DNA of 64,000 nt from DASPHG01 sp963849605 (GTDB taxonomy: Bacteria; Actinomycetota; Thermoleophilia; Solirubrobacterales; Thermoleophilaceae): the NCBI GenBank assembly GCA_963849605.1, contig CAWKHX010000017.1:372001-436000 (forward strand). The letters run 5' to 3'. The position numbers and the translations under genes were made by a program. Below are positions 40,698 to 49,054 of the stretch, piece after piece. Positions within the stretch are counted from its first letter, which is position 1, and every line of letters starts with the position of its first letter. The notes under the pieces were generated by a model. The model saw only the letters and a program-made list of their open reading frames with translations, had not been told where the DNA came from and made no database searches.

Positions 40698-41891
40698 CTA
40701 GATCTTGTGGCGCTCGAGCAGCTTCTTCCCGATCACCATCTTCTGGATCTCGGAGGTGCCCTCGCCGATCAGCAGCAATGGCGCATCGCGATAGATGCGC
40801 TCGATTTCGTACTCCTTCGAGTAGCCGTAGCCGCCGTGAATGCGGAGCGCCTGCTCGGCGTTCTCCTTGGCCGCTTCGGACGCGAAGAGCTTCGCCATGC
40901 CGGCCTCGATGTCGGAACGCTCGCCGGCGTCCTTCATCCGTGCGGCCTTCATGGTGAGAAGCCTCGCCGCCTCCACCCTTGTTCCCATCTCCGCGAGCTT
41001 GAACGTGATCGCCTGGTGCTGGGCGATCGGCTTGCCGAACGTCTTGCGTTCCTGGCTGTAGCGGAGCGCCAGCTCGAGCGAGCGCTGGGCGACGCCGACC
41101 CCGCGCGCGGCGACGTTGACGCGGCCGAGCTCGAGCGCGTCCATCATCTGGCGGAAGCCCTGACCGACGCCGTCGCGGCCCCCAAGGATGTGATCGTCGG
41201 AAGCCTTGAAGCCGTCGAAGACGAGCTCAGTCGACTCGACGCCCTTGTAGCCCATCTTCTTGATCGGCGGCGGAATCGTGAGGCCGGGGACCTCGGCCTC
41301 CCCCGGCTCTTTCTCGCAGATGAAGCAGGTCATGCCCTTGTACGGCGGATCGGCCTTCGGATCGGTCTTCACGAGGACGAACACGAGCCCTGAGCGCAGT
41401 CCGTTGGTGACCCACATCTTCTGGCCGTTGATCTCCCAGCCGCCGTCGACCTCCTTGGCGGTCGACTTGATGCCCTGGACGTCGGAGCCGACCTCGGGCT
41501 CAGACAGCGAGAACGCACCGCGGATCTCGCCGGTGGCCATCTTCGGCAGGTACTTCTCCTTCTGCTCGTCGGTCCCGAACTTCATCAGGAGGTACGAGCC
41601 GATGAAGTGCGTGTTCACGACGCCGGAGATGGAGATCCAGCCGCGCGAGAGCTCCTCGACGATCATCGCGTAGGTCGTCAGGTCGAGGCCCATCCCGCCG
41701 TACTCCTCGGGAATCGTCACCCCGAAGAGCCCGAGCTCCTTCATCTGCTCGACGATCGGCCCGGGGAACTTGTCCTCGTGGTCGTACTCCTCCGCGGTCG
41801 GGAGGATCTCCTTGTCGACGAACTGGCGCACCATCTCGGTGATCGCCCTCTGCTCGTCGGTCTTTTCCTGGTAACCCACGGCTACGGCCAT
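40698..41891 (-). CDS. Acyl-CoA dehydrogenase, candidate methylsuccinyl-CoA dehydrogenase
   Basis: A 397-residue flavoprotein dehydrogenase. GAFSLSEPEVGSDVQGIKST, MWVTNGLRSGLVFVLVKTD and YGYSKEYEIERIYRDA are acyl-CoA dehydrogenase signatures, and GEGTSEIQ carries the catalytic glutamate. The family oxidises acyl-CoA with FAD and passes electrons to ETF. Given Ccr, Ecm, Mch and Mcl in the same window, oxidation of methylsuccinyl-CoA to mesaconyl-CoA is a reasonable guess, but proteobacterial Mcd proteins are longer and a short-chain substrate is equally possible. ATG 41891 has a TATTGT box 11 bases upstream. Confidence 0.88.
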   Translation of the reverse strand: MAVAVGYQEKTDEQRAITEMVRQFVDKEILPTAEEYDHEDKFPGPIVEQMKELGLFGVTIPEEYGGMGLDLTTYAMIVEELSRGWISISGVVNTHFIGSYLLMKFGTDEQKEKYLPKMATGEIRGAFSLSEPEVGSDVQGIKSTAKEVDGGWEINGQKMWVTNGLRSGLVFVLVKTDPKADPPYKGMTCFICEKEPGEAEVPGLTIPPPIKKMGYKGVESTELVFDGFKASDDHILGGRDGVGQGFRQMMDALELGRVNVAARGVGVAQRSLELALRYSQERKTFGKPIAQHQAITFKLAEMGTRVEAARLLTMKAARMKDAGERSDIEAGMAKLFASEAAKENAEQALRIHGGYGYSKEYEIERIYRDAPLLLIGEGTSEIQKMVIGKKLLERHKI

Positions 41892-41902
41892 CGCGGCCGC
41901 GG

Positions 41903-41908
41903 ACAATA
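41903..41908 (-). promoter_or_regulatory. -10 box of the acyl-CoA dehydrogenase gene
   Basis: TATTGT on the minus strand lies 11 bases before ATG 41891, the same box and spacing as at mch (32014-32019). Confidence 0.45.
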
Positions 41909-41925
41909 CCGGGAGGCCGGGGCGG

Positions 41926-42498
41926 CTAAAACCCGTCGGGGTGACGGATGCGGTACCCGGAGGAGTCCCGCATCGTCTTGTTCCAGCGGGGGCCGGTGCC
42001 CGGCTCCTGGCCGTAGCGGTCCCCGTTGGGGTCGCGCATGCCCGTGTCGAGCCTGAGGCCGGCGATCACGGCGTAGGCGTGGCCGCCGTTCGCGAAGACG
42101 GTGATCCACTTGCCCTTCCCGCGGTCGCCCCAGCTCATGAAGTCGCCGGAGGCGAGCGGGCTCCTGAGGAGGTTGCCGCCGATCAGCGCGTACGAGACGC
42201 TGCCCGAGCAGTCGTAGCCGCGGTCCTCGACCGAGGCGTGGCCGCCGCCGTACTTGTACGGCTTGTCGACGATGTCGTTCGCGGCGTAGATCGCGCGCTT
42301 GACGCGTCGCGGCGCGTTCCTCGGCGGGATCGCGTGGCCGTTGACGATCTTCGCGTTCTTGGCGGGCGCGTAGCGCGGATCGTCCGGCGAGGTGCCGCCG
42401 TTCGACGCCTCAGCGGCGTGAGCGATGGCGGGCACACAGGCCAGCACGCACGTCAACATGAGGACGCGCGAACAAATATGTCGCAGCGGCTTGACCAC
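41926..42498 (-). CDS. Secreted NlpC/P60-like cell-wall hydrolase
   Basis: A 190-residue exported peptidoglycan hydrolase. The signal peptide is VLMLTCVLACVPAIAHA. YKYGGGHASVEDRGYDCSGS contains the catalytic cysteine, and FANGGHAYAVIAGLRL the histidine of the NlpC/P60 cysteine peptidase fold. Such enzymes cut stem peptides during growth or resuscitation. GTG 42498 is the start. A c-di-AMP riboswitch fills the leader, so expression should fall when c-di-AMP is high, as for other ydaO-controlled wall hydrolases. Confidence 0.88.
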   Translation of the reverse strand: MVKPLRHICSRVLMLTCVLACVPAIAHAAEASNGGTSPDDPRYAPAKNAKIVNGHAIPPRNAPRRVKRAIYAANDIVDKPYKYGGGHASVEDRGYDCSGSVSYALIGGNLLRSPLASGDFMSWGDRGKGKWITVFANGGHAYAVIAGLRLDTGMRDPNGDRYGQEPGTGPRWNKTMRDSSGYRIRHPDGF

Positions 42499-42502
42499 AG
42501 TC

Positions 42503-42623
42503 TCTTTCGTCCGCCTGCGGGGTTAGCTGACGGGCTCGCGCTGAAAGAGCTTGCGCGCCTCTGTTAGGAGGTTCGCCCCAACAACCTGGGTCCCCCGCGC
42601 CACGCGTCGTGCGTGGCCTCGGC
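42503..42623 (-). ncRNA. c-di-AMP (ydaO/yuaA) riboswitch
   Basis: On the minus strand the leader shows the conserved blocks of the ydaO-yuaA class: GCCGAGG, a variable hairpin (CCACGC/GCGTGG), GGGGGACCC, TTGGGGCGAA, CTTTCAGCGCGAGCCCG, TCAGCTAACCCCGCAGGCG and GGACGAAAGAGA next to the GTG of the hydrolase gene. It matches block by block the second copy at 52190-52330. In actinobacteria this class binds c-di-AMP and controls cell-wall hydrolases. Confidence 0.87.
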
Positions 42624-42631
42624 GTGTCGTT

Positions 42632-42637
42632 ACCGTA
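42632..42637 (-). promoter_or_regulatory. -10 box of the first riboswitch transcript
   Basis: TACGGT on the minus strand lies about 8 bases before the first conserved riboswitch block, so transcription would start at its 5' edge. Confidence 0.45.
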
Positions 42638-42711
42638 GCAAACGGTCCGGCAGGGTCTGTTCTTTTGATGCTCATTGCCACAAGCTCAAATTCGGCCCCG
42701 CGGAAGCGCCC

Positions 42712-44124
42712 GTGAACTTCGCAACGGATGTTGTCGGGGCCGTCACACCCTCGAAAACCGCACTTTTGGGGCTCTCAGAGCGGCATTCGCGGCGCGAGCT
42801 GAGCTTCGGTGAGGTCTCCGAGCGCGCCGCACGACTCGCGGGCGCGCTGACCGAGCACGGCGCGGCTCGGGGTTCCGTGGTCATGACCGTGATCGGGAAC
42901 CGGCCCGAGTGGGTCGAGGCGATGGTCGCCTGCTTCCGGATTGGCGCGATCGCCCTCCCGTGCACCGAGCAATTGCGGCCGAAGGACCTGCGTGCGCGGA
43001 TGGACCTGGTCGAGCCGCGGGCGGTGGTCGCCGACGAGCGCGATGCCGACGCTGTTCGCGAGGCCGGCTTCGACGGCCCCCTCCTGACCATCCCGGACGA
43101 CTCGCTGTACGAGGCCGCTCCGGCCCCGGCGGAGGATCTCGCGGCGGACGATCCGGCCCTGATCACATTCACCTCGGGCACCGCCGGCGAGCCGAAGCCG
43201 ATCACGCATGGGCAGCGGTACCTGTTCGGACAGGGAGTGCAGGCCGAACACTGGTTCGGCGCGCGCAGCGGCGACCTGGCCTGGTGCACCGCCGCATCGG
43301 GCTGGTCGAAGTCCGCGCGCAATGCCTTCATCGCGCCGTGGCTGATGGGCGCGACGGCGCTGCTGCACGACGCCCGCTTCGATCCGGATGAGCGCCTCGA
43401 CGTCGCCGAGCGCGAGGGCGTGAACGTGCTCTGCATGGCGCCGACCGAGTACCGGGCGGTCGCGAAGCGGACCAAGCTGCGCGAGCTCCCCGCCCTGCGG
43501 CACGCCGTCGCCGCCGGCGAGCCGCTCAACCCCGAGATCGTCCACCTCTGGCGCGACGCGGTCGGGATCGAGATCCACGACGGCTATGGGCAGACCGAGA
43601 CCGGCGCGCTCACTGGGATGCCGATCGGGCCGCCCGTGCGCCCCGGCTCGATGGGCCTCCCCCTCCCCGGCTTCAGGCTCTGGGTGGACGACGGCGAGCT
43701 GTGCGTCGACCCGTCGACGGTGCCGACCTTCTTCCTCGACGGCCCACGCGACGTATGGCGAACGGGCGACCGCGTCCGCCAGGACGAGGACGGCTACCTC
43801 TGGTTCGAGGGCCGCACGGACGACGTGATCATCTCGTCCGGCTACAGGATCGGCCCGTTCGAGGTGGAATCGGCGCTCGTCTCGCATCCGGCCGTGGCCG
43901 AGGCGGCCGCCGTCGCCGCGCCCGACGAGGAGCGCGGCTCGGTGGTCCGGGCGGTCGTCGTCCTGCGCGACGGTCACGAGCCCGGCGCAGCTCTCGCCCG
44001 CGAGCTGCAGGAGCACGTGAGGGCCGAAACGGCGCCCTACAAGTACCCGCGCATCGTCGAGTTCGCCGACGAGCTGCCGAAGACGGCGAGTGGGAAGATC
44101 AGGCGGGCGGAATTGCGCGGATGA
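42712..44124 (+). CDS. Acyl-CoA synthetase, AMP-forming
   Basis: A 470-residue ANL-superfamily adenylating enzyme. ITFTSGTAGEPKPITH is the P-loop-like motif, GYGQTETG the adenine motif, YLWFEGRTDDVIISSGYRIG the hinge and A8 motif, and PKTASGKIRRAELRG the A10 lysine motif. It probably activates a medium-chain or acetate-like acid; the exact substrate is unknown. GTG 42712 is chosen since GC bias begins there; an upstream start at 42613 would run through the riboswitch promoter region. The alpha/beta hydrolase gene starts in its stop codon. Confidence 0.88.
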   Translation: MNFATDVVGAVTPSKTALLGLSERHSRRELSFGEVSERAARLAGALTEHGAARGSVVMTVIGNRPEWVEAMVACFRIGAIALPCTEQLRPKDLRARMDLVEPRAVVADERDADAVREAGFDGPLLTIPDDSLYEAAPAPAEDLAADDPALITFTSGTAGEPKPITHGQRYLFGQGVQAEHWFGARSGDLAWCTAASGWSKSARNAFIAPWLMGATALLHDARFDPDERLDVAEREGVNVLCMAPTEYRAVAKRTKLRELPALRHAVAAGEPLNPEIVHLWRDAVGIEIHDGYGQTETGALTGMPIGPPVRPGSMGLPLPGFRLWVDDGELCVDPSTVPTFFLDGPRDVWRTGDRVRQDEDGYLWFEGRTDDVIISSGYRIGPFEVESALVSHPAVAEAAAVAAPDEERGSVVRAVVVLRDGHEPGAALARELQEHVRAETAPYKYPRIVEFADELPKTASGKIRRAELRG

Positions 44125-44864
44125 GCGAGCGGCCACAGATCCTGCTGGTCCCGAGCTGGAGCGAAGTCCAGTGGACGATCAAGCCCCTGCTTGAGGAGTG
44201 GGCCGACGTGGCGAGCTACGACCCGCCCGGTGTGGGCGCGGAGCCGCCCGCGGAGAGCTCACTGCCGGAGGCGGTGATCGCACGTGGGGTCGCGGAGATC
44301 GAACGCCGGCAGTGGACGCATTGCATCGTCGTCGGCGACGACTTCGGGGCGGTATTCGCGACGCTGATCGCGGCGGCGCAGCGCCCGTGCGTCATCGGCC
44401 TCGCGCTCGGCCACGCATGCCTCGCGCATCGGCTCGGCGGCGAACGGCCGACGATGAACGCCGAGATCGCCGAGATGAGCCGGCGGCTGGTCGACATCGA
44501 CTTTCGCGCGTTTATCCGCCAGGACGTCGGAATCTGGGACACGCGCCCCGGCTACATCGTCGAATCCGCCGACGAGCTGGTCGAGGAGATGGTGAAACGC
44601 GTCCCGCGCGAGGTCGCGATAAGGCTGCTGGGCGAGCTAGAGGCGGGGATCGAGGAGGGCGGAGCGTCGCTGGAGCCGTTCCTGCGCGAACTCGACCGTC
44701 CATTGCTGCTCGCCGAACACGCGGACTGCGTCGTCTTCACGCCGCACGGCTTCGAAGACGCCGTCGCAGCGTTTCCGGATGCAACGACTCTCGCCACGCA
44801 TGCGAGCCCGTGCCTCAGCCCAGACTTCGCCGACGCGCTGCGAAAGTTCACTGAGTCGCTTTGA
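44121..44864 (+). CDS. Alpha/beta-hydrolase-like protein with Asp at the elbow
   Basis: A 247-residue protein. ILLVPSWSEVQWTIKPLLEE and ADVASYDPPGVGAEPP are the oxyanion and early strands of an alpha/beta hydrolase. The nucleophile elbow reads VVGDDFGAVFA, so the usual GxSxG serine is aspartate, as in epoxide hydrolases and haloalkane dehalogenases, or the protein is not catalytic. The late His region is PDATTLATHASPCLSPDF. ATG 44121 overlaps the synthetase stop by 4 bases, and the next gene overlaps it likewise. Confidence 0.75.
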   Translation: MSERPQILLVPSWSEVQWTIKPLLEEWADVASYDPPGVGAEPPAESSLPEAVIARGVAEIERRQWTHCIVVGDDFGAVFATLIAAAQRPCVIGLALGHACLAHRLGGERPTMNAEIAEMSRRLVDIDFRAFIRQDVGIWDTRPGYIVESADELVEEMVKRVPREVAIRLLGELEAGIEEGGASLEPFLRELDRPLLLAEHADCVVFTPHGFEDAVAAFPDATTLATHASPCLSPDFADALRKFTESL

Positions 44865-46780
44865 ACCGTTTGGCGCAAGAGACCTCGCCGTACCTGCTCC
44901 AGCACAAGGACAACCCGGTGGACTGGCACCCCTGGGGCGAGGAGGCGCTCGAGCGCGCGCGGGGAGAGGACAAGCCGATCCTGCTCTCGATCGGCTACTC
45001 CGCGTGCCACTGGTGCCACGTGATGGAGCGCGAATCGTTCGAGGACGAAGACACCGCCGCCTACATGAACGAGCACTTCGTCCCGATCAAGCTCGACCGC
45101 GAGGAGCGCCCCGACCTCGACGCGATCTACATGGAGGCGTGTCAGGCGATGACCGGCCACGGCGGGTGGCCGCTCAACGTCTTCCTGACGCCGGAGCAGG
45201 TGCCGTTCTACGCGGGCACGTATTTCCCGCCCGAGGACCGCGGCGGCATGCCGAGCTGGCGCCGGATCCTCGAGGCGGTCGCCGAGGCGTGGACGGAGAA
45301 GCGCGACCAGATTCGCGCGGGCTCGGAGCGCGTCGCCGAGCGCCTACGCGGCGGGGCCGGGCTGGATCCCTCCCCCGATGAGCTCGACCCGAAGGTGATG
45401 GACGACGCCGTGGCGGGGCTCAGGATGAGCTTCGACGCGGTCAACGGCGGCTTCGGCAGCGCGCCGAAGTTCCCGCCCGCTTCCGCGCTCGAGTTCCTCC
45501 TGCGGCGCGGAGAGATGGAGATGACCGCCCACACGCTGCGCGCCATGGCATCGGGCGGGATGTACGACCAGATCGGCGGCGGGTTTGCGCGCTACTCGGT
45601 CGACGCCCGCTGGCTCGTTCCGCACTTCGAGAAGATGCTCTACGACAACGCGCTTCTGGCACGCGCGTACCTACACGGCTGGCAGGTGACCGGCGAGCCG
45701 CTCTTCCGGGCCGTGTGCGAGGAGACGCTCGACTGGGCTCTGCGCGAGATGCGCGGCGACGAGGGCGGCTTCTACTCCGCGCTCGACGCGGACTCCGAGG
45801 GCGAGGAGGGCAAGTTCTACGTCTGGTCGCTCGAGGAGCTGGACGACGAGGCCGTCGCGGCCTTCGGCGCGACCGCGGAGGGGAACTTCGAGGGCAGGAA
45901 CATCCTCGTGCGCGCCGGTGACGCCTCGCCGGAGCTGAAGCGACGGCTATACGAAACGCGATCGCGGCGTGTCTGGCCCGGACTGGACGACAAGCGGCTG
46001 ACGTCGTGGAACGCGTTGATGATCGCGGCGCTGGCGGAGGCCGGCGCAGTCTTCGAGCGCGGCGACTACCTCGACGCGGCGCGCGACTGCGCCGACTTCA
46101 TCCTGCGTGAGCTGCGCGACGACCACGGGCGGCTGCTGCGCACCTGGAAGAACGGTGAGGCGAAGCTCAACGCGTACCTGGAGGACCACGCGTTCCTCCT
46201 CGAGGCACTTCTCACACTGTACGAGGCGACCTTCGAGCCGCGCTGGTTCACGGAGGCGCGCGCTCTGGCCGACACGATGATCGAGCGCTTCGCGGACGAG
46301 GAGCGCGGCGGGTTCTTCGAAACGTCCTCGGATCACGAGCAGCTCGTCGCCCGGCGCAAGGATCTGGAGGACCATCCGATCCCCGCCGGCAACTCGAGCG
46401 CGGCGTACGGGCTGCTCCGACTCGCGGCGCTCACTGGCGAATACGAGTACGAGAAGCGCGCCGTGGGCGTCCTCCGCCTGCTTCACACAGTCGCGGCGCG
46501 GCACGCGGAGGCCTTTGGCCATCTTCTCCAGGCGCTCGACTTCCACTTCGCCGACGTCAAGGAGGTCGCGCTCGTCGGGCCGGACCGCGAGCCGCTCGAG
46601 CGCACGGTGAGGGGGCGCTTCCGCCCGCACATCGTGATGGCGGGCGGCGAGCCCGACGGCGTCCCTCTCCTCCAGGGCCGCGAGCCGGTCGACGGGCGGG
46701 CGGCCGCCTACGTCTGCGAGCGCTTCGCCTGCCAGAGGCCCGTCACCGAGGCAGAGGAACTCGAAGCGCTGCTCGCCTAG
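44861..46780 (+). CDS. YyaL/DUF255-like thioredoxin-domain protein
   Basis: A 639-residue cytoplasmic protein of the YyaL/SSP411 family. The N-terminal thioredoxin-like domain carries YSACHWCHVMERESF, with the CxxC near residue 50, and HGGWPLNVFLTPEQ. The remainder is an (alpha/alpha)6-type barrel (YDQIGGGFARYSVDARWLVP, EKMLYDNALLARAYL) resembling sugar epimerases or glycoside hydrolases. Biochemical activity is poorly known. The start is TTG 44861, overlapping the previous stop (TTGA). Its stop shares CTAG with the convergent lipoprotein gene. Confidence 0.9.
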   Translation: MNRLAQETSPYLLQHKDNPVDWHPWGEEALERARGEDKPILLSIGYSACHWCHVMERESFEDEDTAAYMNEHFVPIKLDREERPDLDAIYMEACQAMTGHGGWPLNVFLTPEQVPFYAGTYFPPEDRGGMPSWRRILEAVAEAWTEKRDQIRAGSERVAERLRGGAGLDPSPDELDPKVMDDAVAGLRMSFDAVNGGFGSAPKFPPASALEFLLRRGEMEMTAHTLRAMASGGMYDQIGGGFARYSVDARWLVPHFEKMLYDNALLARAYLHGWQVTGEPLFRAVCEETLDWALREMRGDEGGFYSALDADSEGEEGKFYVWSLEELDDEAVAAFGATAEGNFEGRNILVRAGDASPELKRRLYETRSRRVWPGLDDKRLTSWNALMIAALAEAGAVFERGDYLDAARDCADFILRELRDDHGRLLRTWKNGEAKLNAYLEDHAFLLEALLTLYEATFEPRWFTEARALADTMIERFADEERGGFFETSSDHEQLVARRKDLEDHPIPAGNSSAAYGLLRLAALTGEYEYEKRAVGVLRLLHTVAARHAEAFGHLLQALDFHFADVKEVALVGPDREPLERTVRGRFRPHIVMAGGEPDGVPLLQGREPVDGRAAAYVCERFACQRPVTEAEELEALLA

Positions 46781-47062
46781 GGCCGGACGATCTCCCAGCG
46801 GACGTTGCCCTCGTCGTCCTCCTGGGTGACCTTCAGCTTCGCCTTGATCCCGCCCTCGGCGGTGATGTCGCACTCGAAGATGGCGCCCTCCTCGGCCGCG
46901 ACATCGTCGGGACACTCGACCGCGACGTCGCGCGTCCCGGTCTGATCCTCGATCTGCGGCGCGACCTCGCTCTCGATGTCGCCGCCATCGAGTGTGTCCT
47001 CCCCGCCGCATCCGCGCGAGCGCGAGCACGGCGATAACGACCAAGTAGCGCGCCCTGCCCAT
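46777..47062 (-). pseudogene. Small lipoprotein gene with a frameshift in the signal peptide
   Basis: From ATG 47062 the frame reads GRARYLVVIAVLALA and then changes. The continuing frame is GCGGEDTLDGGDIESEVAPQ, followed by AVECPDDVAAEEGAIFECDI and EEDDEGNVRWEIVRP. Removing one base at 47014-47018 joins them into a perfect lipobox (LAGC) and an acidic lipoprotein of about 94 residues resembling DUF4333-type domains, including the two-cysteine pattern. A sequencing error is likely. Confidence 0.7.
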
Positions 47063-47065
47063 AGC

Positions 47066-47084
47066 GCGGGCTAGCCTAGCCCGC
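47066..47084. promoter_or_regulatory. Inverted repeat with divergent -10 boxes
   Basis: GCGGGCTA-GCC-TAGCCCGC is a perfect 8-bp inverted repeat. Its centre contains TAGCCT (47072-47077), 7 bases before GTG 47085, and, on the other strand, TAGGCT, 10 bases before ATG 47062. It may be an operator for both genes. Confidence 0.5.
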
Positions 47085-48602
47085 GTGCGCGACGAGCGGC
47101 TCGAAGCGGAGGCACCGGACGAGGCACTCAGGCGGCGCGACTTCCTCGAGCGCACCGCTTACACAGCCGGCCTTGCGGGACTCGCCACGACGCTGCCGGC
47201 GGACACGCTCGTCGCAGAGGCGGCGAAGCGCCAGCGGCGAGTGCGGCTGCCCTCGCCGCGGAACATGCCGATCGACACGTTCGTCGTGCTGATGATGGAG
47301 AACCGGTCGTTCGACCACTACCTCGGCTGGATGCCGAACGCGGACGGGCATCAGGCGGGCGTGCAGTACCTCGACGCGGCCGGCAACCCGCAGTCGACGC
47401 ATCGCCTCACCCCCGAGTACCAGGGCTGCGGCCATCCGGACCCCGGCCACGGATGGGAGTCCGGCCGGGTGCAGTTCAACGAGGGCAAGGTCGACGGCTG
47501 GCTGAAGGAGGGCAGCGACACCGACGAGTTCGCGCTCGGCTACTACGAGAAGGGCGACCTCGGCTTCATCCAGGACGCCACCAAGGGCACGACGACGTTC
47601 GACCGATTCTTCTGCTCGATCCTCGCGTCCACGTACCCGAACCGCGAGTACATGTGGGCGGCGCAGTCATACGGCAACCAGAGCAACAGCCTCCCGGTCG
47701 ACTCCCAGGGCTTCCCATACGACACGACGCTGTTCGCGGCGATTGAGCGCGCCGGCGGCACCGTTCGGTCGTACTTCAACGACCTGCCCGTGGCCGCGCT
47801 GTGGGGCCAGGCGGGCTTCGCGCGCGCGAGCCACGTCGAGGAGTACTACAGCGCGTGCGCGAACGGCAGCCTGCCGAACGTCTCGTTCGTCGATCCGCCG
47901 TTCAAGGACGGCGGCGGCGGCGACGGCATGTCGGCGGACGAGCACCCGCACGGCGACGTCCGCCTCGGCCAGGCGTACATCTCCGATGTCGTACACGCGT
48001 TCATGGAGTCGCCGCAGTGGGAGCGAGGCGCGCTCTTCGTCGTCTACGACGAGTGGGGCGGCTTCTTCGACCACGTGCGGCCACCGCGCGTGCCGGACAT
48101 CCGCAATAGCCGGAACCTCGACGAGGACTTCGGCCAGATGGGCTTCCGCATCCCGGCGCTGCTGCTGTCGCCCTATGCACGCCGCGGATACGTCGACCAT
48201 GGGACCTACGGGTTCGAGTCGATCATCAAGCTGCTCAGGTACCGCTTCGGCGCCAAGGCGCTGACGCGGCGCGATCGCTACGCGCGGAACATCGGGCATG
48301 CGTTCGACTGGCGCGGGAAGCCGCGGCTCGAGCCGCCGGAGCTCCCGGATCCCTCGAACGTTGTCACCACCACCTGCACGGCACGCGGCCTCGGCTTTCC
48401 TCAGCCGGAGCCGCTGCCCAACCCGCTGCCGCCGCTTCAGCGCAGGCAGACGGCCGCCGTGCGGCCGAAGCCGCACGACTTCGCGCTGCTCGAGACGACC
48501 GGCTATCTGGACCGGCTCGGGATCACCCACTACGCCTCCGATCCTCGGGCGATGTTCCGCGAGCCGTCCAAGGTGATCAGCGCCTACCGGAGCGTCGTGT
48601 GA
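47085..48602 (+). CDS. Tat-exported phospholipase C/phosphoesterase
   Basis: A 505-residue enzyme of the bacterial phospholipase C/acid phosphatase superfamily. A twin-arginine signal RRRDFLERTAYTAGLAGLA leads to the catalytic domain with VLMMENRSFDHYLGWMPN (metal and catalytic Asn/Asp), EHPHGDVRLGQAYISD and VVYDEWGGFFDHV. It hydrolyses phosphodiesters or phosphomonoesters outside the cell, perhaps for phosphate scavenging. GTG 47085 is leaderless. The RTX-type gene overlaps its stop by 4 bases. Confidence 0.9.
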   Translation: MRDERLEAEAPDEALRRRDFLERTAYTAGLAGLATTLPADTLVAEAAKRQRRVRLPSPRNMPIDTFVVLMMENRSFDHYLGWMPNADGHQAGVQYLDAAGNPQSTHRLTPEYQGCGHPDPGHGWESGRVQFNEGKVDGWLKEGSDTDEFALGYYEKGDLGFIQDATKGTTTFDRFFCSILASTYPNREYMWAAQSYGNQSNSLPVDSQGFPYDTTLFAAIERAGGTVRSYFNDLPVAALWGQAGFARASHVEEYYSACANGSLPNVSFVDPPFKDGGGGDGMSADEHPHGDVRLGQAYISDVVHAFMESPQWERGALFVVYDEWGGFFDHVRPPRVPDIRNSRNLDEDFGQMGFRIPALLLSPYARRGYVDHGTYGFESIIKLLRYRFGAKALTRRDRYARNIGHAFDWRGKPRLEPPELPDPSNVVTTTCTARGLGFPQPEPLPNPLPPLQRRQTAAVRPKPHDFALLETTGYLDRLGITHYASDPRAMFREPSKVISAYRSVV

Positions 48603-49054
48603 CGCGGGTCCTCGCGGCGGTGGCCGCCGTCGCGCTCGTGGCCACCGCCACGGCCGGTGCGGTGACGCTGCGCGGGACGGGCAAGGACGACCGCCTCGTT
48701 GGGACCGGCAAGGCGGACACGCTGAAGGGGCGCGGCGGGGACGACCGCCTGCGCGGCCGCAAGCGCGCCGACCTCCTCGTCGGCGGGCTCGGGAACGACC
48801 GCCTGAAGGGCGGGCCGGGCGGCGACGACCTGCTCGGCGGCGACGGCAACGACAATCTCCGCGACGGCACCGGCTTCGACATCGTCGACGCCGGCCCGGG
48901 CGACGACTTCGTCTTCTCGCAGAACGGGCGCGGCGACCAGATCGACTGCGGCGACGGGGTCGACACCGCCGTCCTCGACGAGACCGAGGACGGCGTGTTC
49001 GACTGCGAGGTGCTGAAGCTCCCGCCCGAGCCCGAGCCCGCCCCGGAGGGCTAA
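48599..49054 (+). CDS. Small secreted RTX-type calcium-binding protein
   Basis: A 151-residue exported protein with the signal VLAAVAAVALVATATAGA. Nearly all of the mature part is RTX-like repeats (GTGKDDRLVGTGKADTLKGR, GGLGNDRLKGGPGGDDLLGG, GDGNDNLRDGTG) that would coil around calcium. Two cysteines near the end may pair. GTG 48599 overlaps the phospholipase stop (GTGA), suggesting coexport. Its stop shares CTAA with the convergent glnA gene. Confidence 0.82.
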   Translation: MTRVLAAVAAVALVATATAGAVTLRGTGKDDRLVGTGKADTLKGRGGDDRLRGRKRADLLVGGLGNDRLKGGPGGDDLLGGDGNDNLRDGTGFDIVDAGPGDDFVFSQNGRGDQIDCGDGVDTAVLDETEDGVFDCEVLKLPPEPEPAPEG

